Positions 56,693 to 64,000 of a stretch of DNA of 64,000 nt are shown in pieces. Made by a program: the position numbers and the translations under genes. The notes below the pieces were generated by a model. The model saw only the letters and a list, made by a program, of their open reading frames with translations. It made no database searches and was not told where the DNA came from. Numbering within the stretch: position 1 is the stretch's first letter; each line of letters opens with the position of its first letter. Origin of the DNA: Nannobrachium achirus. Taxonomy: Eukaryota > Chordata > Actinopteri > Myctophiformes > Myctophidae. Location: assembly GCA_963921795.1 (NCBI GenBank), contig OY997654.1:1860367-1924366 (forward strand), given 5' to 3'.

Positions 56693-57097
56693 CAGGCAAG
56701 TGCACACACAGACACCAAAGGGGGCTTGAGCCCCTGCCCTTTTATCTGTCTGTAAAAAAGTGCCCTCTCCAGATATGAATGCAGTTTTTACTATGGTGAA
56801 AGAAATGCAAATGCCCCTCTTTCCATGCCATACCTGAAGGTCTCTCCTGAACTTGAATGCAGCATCTTATGTTGAACAAATTACCCTCTGTGTGTAGAAA
56901 TCCATGCCGTTACGCCACATCTCCAGTATTGACTTGATAAATGCTTAGTTCAGTGTGGTGTCAAGCACCGAAAATATTGAAAATAGCAGACCTCCAAGCT
57001 CAGTGAGCTTGGAGGTCTGCTATTTTCAATATTTTCACCAAAAGGCCCTTTTAGAAATGTCAGCCCCTGCCTCTCTAACGCTCTCTGCACGTCCCTG
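56693..57097 (-). mobile_element. hAT-like family N, copy 2
   Basis: CAGGCAAGTGCACAC to CTCTCTGCACGTCCCTG. Flanks CTGTGCAC (56685-56692) and CTGCGCAC (57098-57105) match at seven of eight. The hairpin (about 56975-57035) has stem AATATTGAAAATAGCAGACC and a very short centre. It provides the empty site for the G insertion in N1. Confidence 0.87.
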
Positions 57098-57776
57098 CTG
57101 CGCACGCCTTTTCATGCTGAGCTGGTAGTAAAGTGTGGAGGTGGTGTTGCCAAACGCTGACAACAAAGGTGACCGGGGGACGGGGATGAATTTACATTCA
57201 ATTAAGGCCATACATTGTGGCCAGCGTTGTATATGTTTAGTTTTATAATGGTCACTTCAACCCGAAACATGCCTTTAATCAGAGCCAACAAAGACGAAGA
57301 AAGAAGCGCGCGGCGCGGGCCCGTTCGAGGGATTATTTCATCCCTTTGTGCTCTTTTGTCCCCTCTCCGCGCTTTGTTATTTGTTTTGGTGTTCTAATCT
57401 CAGCCGAGTCAATAATATTCTTTGTTGTCTGAAATTGTGTGTCGGGGCGAGGCTACGGGAACAGAAAAAAAACAGGGGGGCCGAGCTCCTCCTTTTGTTG
57501 AAAGCACCTGTCTGTGACTTTTCACTCTCTCTCTCTCTCTCTCTCGGACTCGTAGATAAAGTAATCATTAGATGTTGTTTTCTGCCCGCAATTACTTTCA
57601 GCTACAACGGGTCAAACACTGGGAAAAGCAAAGAAGGGGTCGGGGGAAAGACAAGGCCAGATGGATTGCAGGAGAGGAACTGTATGGGGTCCCACAAGTG
57701 CTGATAAATACGTGTGCGGCTCGGAGACTCAACCATTGTCAGAGGTGTCTCAGTAAATGCTTCAAATGTAATTAGT
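57098..57776. other. Single-copy stretch; candidate conserved non-coding DNA
   Basis: 57190-57460 contains ATTCAATTAAGG, GCCTTTAATCAGAGCC, AACAAAGACG and GCGCTTTGTTATTTG, motifs of the homeodomain and SOX/TCF kind, with no repeats. A short CT tract lies at 57524-57544. The 118-codon frame at 57348 spans that CT tract and is not credible. Confidence 0.35.
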
Positions 57777-58391
57777 CTAGCCCATTTAGAACGGGTACCC
57801 ATTATTGCGTATCGTTATTTCATGCTTTAACCATTGAAAAATAGCAGATCTACAAGCTCACAGCACGGCACCGAGTGCCGCGCTGCGAGCTTGTAGATCT
57901 GCTATTTTTGAAAAATCGTGAGAATTAGAATTTTGACCCCGATTCTATAAGTGTCTTTTGAATCCTTCTAATGTTTTTTTGAAAAACCCATGTTTCTATG
58001 TCAGCAATCTGGCCAGCCATCGTCAAAGAAAAGGTCCTTTTCACTTAAATGGAGCTCAGTTAGTCTGTGAGTCTACTGAGTGAGACTACTATGTCAGTGG
58101 GTCTCAAACCTTTTCATGTGAAGCACCCCCGAATTGATATTTATTTGGCCACGGACCCCCATCTCAAAATATTTTGTTCCAGGGACCACCCCCAGAAGCA
58201 AAATTTGAGTTACAAACGTTCGCTTTAAAAAAATATATATATTAAAAGATTTGCACACATTTTCACGACTTTTTCAAAAATAGCAGATCTACAAGCTCGC
58301 AGCGCGGCACTCGGTGCCGCGCTGTGAGCTTGTAGATCTGCTATTTTTCAATAGCTAAAGCATTCAATAATTCTAGGCCTAAATAGGCTAG
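57777..58391 (-). mobile_element. MITE family A, copy 9, with CTAG flanks
   Basis: CCCATTTAGAACGGGTACC at the left, TTCTAGGCCTAAATAGG at the right. The 4-mer at both borders is CTAG (57777-57780 and 58388-58391), not TTAA. Both hairpins are intact (about 57830-57912 and 58275-58355). Confidence 0.83.
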
Positions 58392-58624
58392 AGTATATAT
58401 GGACGACCCCCGCTCCCCCTCTTATCTGCAGTCACATTGTCTCCTTTAAAAGAAGGCCATTCATTACATCTGGCACTATTTGTTTTTGCTAAGTAAAAGA
58501 AGGAAAAAAAACGGGAGCAAGGGAGGAAGATACGAGGGGTTGGCCTTGCCGTTTCTATCGTCTCACTTTGGACCTCTCTGGCTGTTGGAGGATCATTCTT
58601 CTGAATTCGTGGTTCGACTGCACA

Positions 58625-59083
58625 TCAAAGGGGCGTCACAACGGGGGGGAAAGTGGGACTGAGTTACTAGGGCCCAAGAAGGTGGAGGGTCCTGGAATTA
58701 TTTTATACGTTTCATACGATATTTTATACGATAAGTCGTGAAAATGTGTGCAAAGTATTTTTGTAACACTTGTAACTCAAATTTTGCTTCTGGGGGAGGG
58801 GGTCCCTGGGGCAAAATATTTTGAGATGGGGGTCCGTGGCCAAATACATATCATTTTGGGGGTCCTTCACATGAAAAAGTTGACTTTGAGCACCACTGAC
58901 ATAGAAACTTCCAAGACTCGCGCAAATCTTCACGATTTTTCAAAAACAGCAGATCTACAAGCTCGCAGCGCGGCACTCGGTGCCGTGCTGTGAGCTTGTA
59001 TATCTGCTGTTTTTCAATAGTTAAAGCACAAAATGTGAGTGAATCCTTGTACCCAGCGCCCAGGATTTGGTGCGACACCCCTG
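58625..59083 (+). mobile_element. hAT-like family I, copy 3, exact TSD
   Basis: The left tip is mutated (TCAAAGGGGCGTCACAACG), the right end GTGCGACACCCCTG. ACTGCACA flanks both sides (58617-58624 and 59084-59091). The interior keeps AGGACCCC-type A core and one hairpin (about 58945-59020). Confidence 0.85.

Positions 59084-59087
<4 letters not shown>

Positions 59088-59154
<67 letters not shown>
59088..59154. repeat. (CA)n microsatellite
   Basis: Pure CA of about 66 bp directly after the I3 target duplication, which ends in CACA and may have seeded the tract. Confidence 0.95.
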
Positions 59155-59156
<2 letters not shown>

Positions 59157-60204
59157 ACAAGCCATTATGATAGATAATTCATCCGCTGCCGTGGAGTTTC
59201 TGTAGCAGCGTTGAGGTGATTTCCGTGTGACTGCTGCACATCATCATGCCATAACATCATTTTATCATGTTGAGTGTGTAGGGCTTGACAAGTTGTCCCC
59301 CCCCTCCCAGCTTTGGCCTCTTTTAGATCTTAACAACACAAGTCAGAATTCTACATGGCACCTTTGATCGCTGATCATTGCACAGCTCTGTATTCCAAAG
59401 AGCTCTTTTTTTTCTTTTTTTTTGCGACAAGGGAATATTTACTTCCTCACCCATTCCCTTGTCACCAGTGACAATGACAGCTCTTATTGCTTTCGTCAGG
59501 GATTATGCTGGAGGTTACCTTCCACCTGATAAAAGAAGTACAGAAAAACAAATGGCACCAAGTTTGGCATGCAGAGAAATTAACTAATACAATTCTCAGA
59601 CACTCTTGGGGCCATTTGCGTGGAATATTTTGTAGGTAAAAAAAAAAACATTCTACAGTGAACTTCTAGATTGGCTATTCTACCACTTTTTGTGGTCACA
59701 TGTTCAGATACTGGATTCTGATTGGCTTAAAACAGTGGTAAATCAGTCAACAACCTTGAGTTGGCTCATGGACCCCGCCCACTGTTGTGTTGCACTAAAT
59801 AAACTTGCAAGTTACAACTGTGTTTTCTTTCATTTATATGGTAGAAGTGGTAGAAAAGCAATTTACCATTCGAGGGTCGTGGGTTCTTGGCTGATTTACC
59901 ACTGTTTCAGGATTTACCCCTGAAACAGTGGTAAATCAGCCAACGGTAAATGGCTTACTTTTCACTATTTCTTTCTCTCCAAAATAATAAAAAATGGCTA
60001 ATAAGATATAGTCATAAGGCATATGACTAGGGCCCTAGATCTGTGAAGCTATAGATTTTGAGATCTTATTCGAGCTCTAGTAGACAAAATGTTTAATGTA
60101 ATTGTTACAGTATAATATCTTCATACCTTACTATGAATTGGTTATGTGTGAACCATTTTCTATTTTCTTTTTAATGTAGACTACCAAATTATTATTATCC
60201 GACC
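59155..60204. other. Single-copy stretch with one palindrome
   Basis: T runs near 59405-59423. CAGTGGTAAATCAG occurs at about 59732 and again in the palindrome at 59887-59943. No gene recognised. Confidence 0.4.
59887..59943. repeat. Perfect 25-bp-arm palindrome
   Basis: TTGGCTGATTTACCACTGTT at the left start and AACAGTGGTAAATCAGCCAA at the right end pair over 25 positions around ATTTACC. Confidence 0.9.
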
Positions 60205-60386
60205 AAAAATGTGTTTTGCTAAAATCGCCCTGATGGTGGCGCTAAATGGGAAAGATGGATCATTGTTGATGACATGAGTCTAGACATACTGTGTACCGCT
60301 TTGTGTGATTTTAGGGCACAATCTGTATAGGAGCAGTGTTCAAAAATGTGTTTCGCAAGAATCGGCCTCATGGTGGCGCTAGAAGA
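60205..60386 (-). mobile_element. Fragment of Helitron-like family G (tandem core)
   Basis: One and a half of the 125-bp units seen in G1 and G2 (AAATGTGTTTTGC, TGATGGTGGCGCT, GTGTGATTTTAGGGCA). Neither terminus is present. Confidence 0.7.
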
Positions 60387-60747
60387 ATTCACATATGTCT
60401 CACTGTAATTACTGTATGAACAGTAATGTGCTGTGCTTGTAAGTGGGATGTAAGCGATGTGTGCTTCCGTGAATGTCAAACCTGAGTTTCTCCAACAGTG
60501 ATTACTAGAGTTCTTTGATTAGAGAAATGGCTCTCGCTTTGCTGCACAACACCCAGCGGTTTTAATACCACTATTATTATTAATGACCATTCATTTCCTT
60601 ATTCAGATTGTGCGTTTTTGTGAGTAGGTGCAAGGCCACGCGAAGGGAGAGTCTTGGTAATTACAAACCCAATTATTTCATTTGTTTGACAGAATCGCCC
60701 GCGTTCTCACATAAGATATGGACAAACATACGTCTTATCTCTCATCC
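60387..60747. other. Single-copy non-coding stretch
   Basis: No repeat or coding signal between the G fragment and I4. Confidence 0.4.
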
Positions 60748-61192
60748 CAGGGGTGTCACACCAAAGTCTGGGCCCTGGGTACAAGGATTCACTCACATTT
60801 TGTGCTTTAACTATTGAATATTTCAAATCCTTCCATGGTTTTTTGAAAACCTATGTTTCTATGTCAGTGGTGCTCAACCTTTTTCATGTGAAGGACCCCC
60901 AAAATGATATGTATTTGGCCAACGGACCCCCCCCCCCCCCCCCCCCCCCCCCAGAAGCAAAATTTGAGTTACAAATGTTGGCTTAAAAAATACATATATT
61001 CAAAGATTTGCACACAGTTTCACGACTTTTCAAAAATAGAAGATGTACAAGCTCGCAGCGCGGCACTCGGTGCCGCACTGTGAGCTTGTATATCTGCTAT
61101 TTTTCAATAGCCAAAGTATAAAATAATTAAGGCCCCTCCACTTTGGGCCCTAGTAACTCAGTCCCACTCCCCCCTCCATTGTGACGCTCCTG
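60748..61192 (-). mobile_element. hAT-like family I, copy 4
   Basis: CAGGGGTGTCACACCAAAGT to CATTGTGACGCTCCTG. The A-type core has lost its first hairpin. The second is intact (about 61035-61112). A C run of about 26 bases (about 60927-60952) sits where other copies have a short C tract beside CAGAAGC. Confidence 0.8.
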
Positions 61193-61878
61193 CTCTTCCT
61201 ACAATACAGTATGTCTCTATCCCACACCATCTAACACTCCATCAAACAGTACAGAACAAGAAAGAAGTACAAGAAGAAGAGAATAATATCATAGAACTTG
61301 TGATGAGCACCCACCATTAGTAGTACTAGTGTGTTTCTATGACTCTTGATGGGAGCCAAGGTCACTTGTTCAAACATCTCAAACAGCCCAGTAATCTTCT
61401 TTGCTTTTTTTCCTGGCACTGTTAACCCTGTTGATCCTGAATTTAATTGAGAGGAAGGGGGCATGAGGTGATATGGCTTAGGCTGGTCATACTGTATTTA
61501 ATTAGTTTTTTCAAAAAAATACACTTTTTTTTTCCAACCTCAAAATAAATGTAAATCCCATGTTTGTCACATGCTGCCAGAGACGAGACACTGTACATGT
61601 AAATCATGCTATTAGGGGTAGCGTTTTAATTTTGATTTCAACAAGGAACACGATTGGACTTGGCGTGAGATATCGTATGAGATCCAATTAAAACTCACTA
61701 TAAAAATGAGTTTGCTGCTCTGGTATTCAAAGTTCCTTTGTAGGGTTGACAGGATATTGAAGAAAAGAACACTGAATTAAGCACATACTGTATGCATATC
61801 AAGATTAGATGCAACTTAAATAGGAGGCACAGCCTAACTATACTTATGCAACTGTATCATCTGTAATTTAATTACATA
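61193..61878. other. Single-copy non-coding stretch
   Basis: AT-rich, with no coding or shared repeat signal. The 77-codon minus frame (61231-61464) has no recognised domain. Confidence 0.4.
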
Positions 61879-61886
61879 CATTTTAC

Positions 61887-62429
61887 CAGTGGCGTCAATT
61901 CAGCAAAAGCTAGGGTATGGCAAAGATGGGAGTCCTCATGGAAAAGAGGCATTACATTTTGTATAACGCAGTTCTATTGTGAAAATAGCAGATCTACATG
62001 CTCACAACGCCTCGCACTGCGAGGCGTTGTGAGCATGTAGATCGGCTTTTACACAGGTTTCTATGGTTTCTTGGGCTGGATATGGCAGCCTGGAACGGTT
62101 GTTCAAGTGCAGCTAAACTTAGCATGTTAGTAAATGTGCCACAATTACCAATAATGCATTGCACCTGTGCAGCTGACCATGCGGAACCTGGGAATATACC
62201 ATTTTGTCAAGCTGGGAAGAATACAAGTCTGGAGAATATAATCATAATACCTTGTTAAAGTGACCATTTTGCATTTGTAGTTATTTTACTGTAATTCAAC
62301 AACATAATAACCAGCTCAGGTAGACAAAAAGACATTCATGGATTTATATTTAAAAGTAACTTTTATTTTCCCCCCTGTACACAGGGTATGGCAGCTGCAT
62401 ACCCCTGCCATACCCAATTGACACCCCTG
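61887..62429 (+). mobile_element. hAT-like family D, copy 7, exact TSD, carrying a C-type hairpin
   Basis: CAGTGGCGTCAATTCAGC to CAATTGACACCCCTG, flanked by CATTTTAC at 61879-61886 and 62430-62437. The left third is the C-like block with a hairpin (about 61975-62048; ACATGCTCACAACGCCTCGC arm), as in D2. The return arm is cut short (GATCGGCTTTTACACAGG). Confidence 0.92.
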
Positions 62430-62437
62430 CATTTTAC

Positions 62438-63068
62438 AGTTTTCTAAGCTACAGTAAATCCTTAAGTAGCCCGTGTCAATTGTTACTGTGTGTATGTCAG
62501 GGCCGGGGAATAATGTGCCATCCTGATGGTTGAGCAATGATTTTAATGTCCTAGATGCATGCAATTATCCCTTTAATTAGCAATAATGAGTTTGCGCATG
62601 CTAACATAATGAGTGGAATCATGACATGCGTGCAGGCCTTAATGTGTAGCTCATTAAGATGTAACTACCTCTGTCAATAATACAATCAGCTATCATGGTA
62701 AATATCCCTAACCATTGTAATGAAGGCAATCTCTAATAGTGTGGCAAGAAATCTGTCCGTCTGTCTGTCTGTCTTTCTGTGTTACATTTGCATTATTGAA
62801 TTTCAAGTTGATCATAGAAAACAGATGGAATGCCCACTGCCGTAAGAAGAAAAAAAAAGATGATACCGAGATGCAAATAACAAAGTCAACATTGCAGATA
62901 TTGCATTACGGAGAAAAGAAAGGGCACTACCTCTTGGGATTCAGTCATGCTATGCCTATGATCTTTTAAATCATATCAGCAACCTTTATTCCAAAGTCAA
63001 ACTTATTGTCGTGATAGTATCTTTGCCAGAGAGTTCCGCTATAACTTCCTATTGTAGCATCAGCATTA
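62438..63068. other. Single-copy stretch; candidate conserved non-coding DNA
   Basis: 62530-62720 has dense TTTAATTAGC, AATAATGAG, GCGCATGCTAAC and CTCATTAAG motifs without repeats, resembling homeodomain-rich enhancers. A short (CTGT)n patch is at 62756-62775. Confidence 0.35.
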
Positions 63069-63076
63069 ATGTAGAG

Positions 63077-63648
63077 CAGGGGTTTTCAAAGTGGGTGACG
63101 GGGCACCCTGGGGTGCCGCGACGGCAGTTCAGGGGTGGCCGCGAGATAATGCGATAATATTTGGAATTCATTTGGACACTTGAACAAATATTGAGTGTCA
63201 TTTTAAACTTGGAAGTACAAAGTTATTTTCAGTCAGTTCTAACCAATAAATGGCTATTATCTCAACATTTTCCTCGCAACATAATCACTCAAATATCGTC
63301 GCTGTCGGGCAGAAACCTCGTATCTCCAAGTTTCAAATGTGTACGTCTTTTGGTAAAGCAAAGCCCTGCTTCATCATACAAGACCGTCGCACAAAACTAG
63401 TGAAAACAGCCGATCTACAAGCACACAACGTGTGCTTGTAGATCTGCTGTTTTCAATAGGTTAGTACATTTTATAGATGATAAATACAAAACGAACGGTT
63501 TTGGACATACTTAAGGTTTCCACCCGACAACGGCGATATGCTATAAATATAAGGTGCTGGGAGTGAAAATTATAATGTAGGGGTGCCTCGGATTAAAACA
63601 ATATATATTTATGGGGTGCTCTGAGACAAACATGTTTGGGAACCCCTG
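63077..63648 (+). mobile_element. hAT-like family F, copy 3, exact TSD
   Basis: CAGGGGTTTTCAAAGTGGGT to TGTTTGGGAACCCCTG, flanked by ATGTAGAG at 63069-63076 and 63649-63656. Contains B14 at the family-specific position. Confidence 0.92.
63294..63538 (+). mobile_element. Element B inside F3 (B14)
   Basis: TATCGTCGCTGTCGGGCAGA to CACCCGACAACGGCGATA. The hairpin (about 63400-63460) lacks its GC-rich centre, leaving CAAGCACACAACGTGTGCTTG. Confidence 0.85.
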
Positions 63649-64000
63649 ATGTAGAGCACCACAACTTCCTACTGTAGCATCAGCATTAATGTAGAGCACC
63701 TTCATTCAGCATTGGAGGCACCAATGCTGGTAGCCGGGGACCCAGTCACCAAAATGGGAGGGGACATGTGATTTTCTGCCGTACTTTTTATTTCTGTTTT
63801 ATCTATTAGTTTGGTCAATAAGGTCCACAGAATGAGAGGCCTGCTCTGCTAGAAACATCGCGAAAAAAAGTTATGTCCATTTGTATATTCACTGTCCCAT
63901 TGACTCCTCTAGAAATATTTTAAAAAGAAAAAAGTCTGCTTTAATTAGCATGTGAGGGGTCAAACTATAGGGGTTCTTCATGATTCTGAATGCATGTCAA
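63649..64000. other. Single-copy stretch with a local duplication
   Basis: ACTGTAGCATCAGCATTAAT (about 63672) repeats the sequence left of F3 (about 63053, one mismatch), so a tandem duplication of about 40 bp predates F3. Nothing else recognised. Confidence 0.5.

Noticed and set aside
56318..56755. 145-codon plus frame
   Set aside because: Crosses element S2 and its hairpin; S1 does not keep the same frame.

Overview
This window looks like vertebrate, most probably ray-finned fish, intergenic DNA. No protein-coding gene, exon chain or functional RNA gene could be supported. The longest open frames are microsatellite translations or run through repeated elements, and none shows a recognisable domain. 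The fish assignment is an inference from three things: dense short non-autonomous DNA transposons (hAT-type with 8-bp duplications, TTAA-type with 4-bp duplications), long CA/GT/CT microsatellites, and one tRNA-headed SINE with the AAGCGCTTTA-type tail common in fish.

Roughly half of the window is nested MITE-like elements, which I grouped by comparing copies inside the window. Letters are local labels, not database names. A: TTAA-flanked, ends CCCATT, about 570-620 bp, two internal hairpins. B: about 210-270 bp, TATCGTC ends, one hairpin. C, D, E, F, I, J, L, M, N, W, X, Y, Z, AA, BB: hAT-like, many with exact 8-bp target duplications (TSDs). G: Helitron/Helentron-like, begins TTGCGACC with a palindrome, ends in a hairpin plus CTRG, no TSD. 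K, P, O and the insert in D1: TTAA-flanked piggyBac/Kolobok-like elements, K being long foldbacks. S, Q, T, R, V: other inverted-repeat elements.

The standout feature is a palindromic module, core AGCAGATCTACAAGC and its reverse complement around a GC-rich centre. It occurs about 50-55 times and sits inside at least a dozen otherwise unrelated element families (A, B, C, D, E, I, M, N, Q, S, Z, BB). In several families the stem continues for 3-8 bp into sequence specific to that family. This suggests either insertion into pre-existing palindromes or separate stem formation in each family. Family I (hAT ends) and family A (TTAA ends) carry the same interior under different termini. Families F, J, E and L all carry element B inside them.

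Layout: 1-5.7 kb, B and A copies, a large inverted repeat, and a D element split by a TTAA element. 6.4-8.1 kb, A/I composite, N split by G, long CT tract. 9.7-13.1 kb, D, W, Z and E with a foldback. 14-18.9 kb, A, nested hATs X and C, B, G. 19.4-23.8 kb, GT tract, foldback K, B, and G split by O. 25-33 kb, S, D, K, D, A, P, F and two A copies. 33-40.5 kb, foldback K, C, B split by hAT Y, J, the four-deep nest Q>L>B>hairpin, hAT AA in an AT tract, and a TIR-bounded telomere-like minisatellite T. 41-50 kb, D, E, P, G, F, D, J, E, I, E, A, J, BB, B. 50.3-64 kb, inverted GT/CA microsatellites, A with a SINE, A, M, I, S, N, A, I, G, I, D and F.

Between the elements lie single-copy stretches (for example 1.97-2.3, 13.7-14.1, 36.2-36.7, 57.2-57.5 and 62.5-62.7 kb). 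Their composition is compatible with conserved non-coding DNA, which cannot be shown without alignment.
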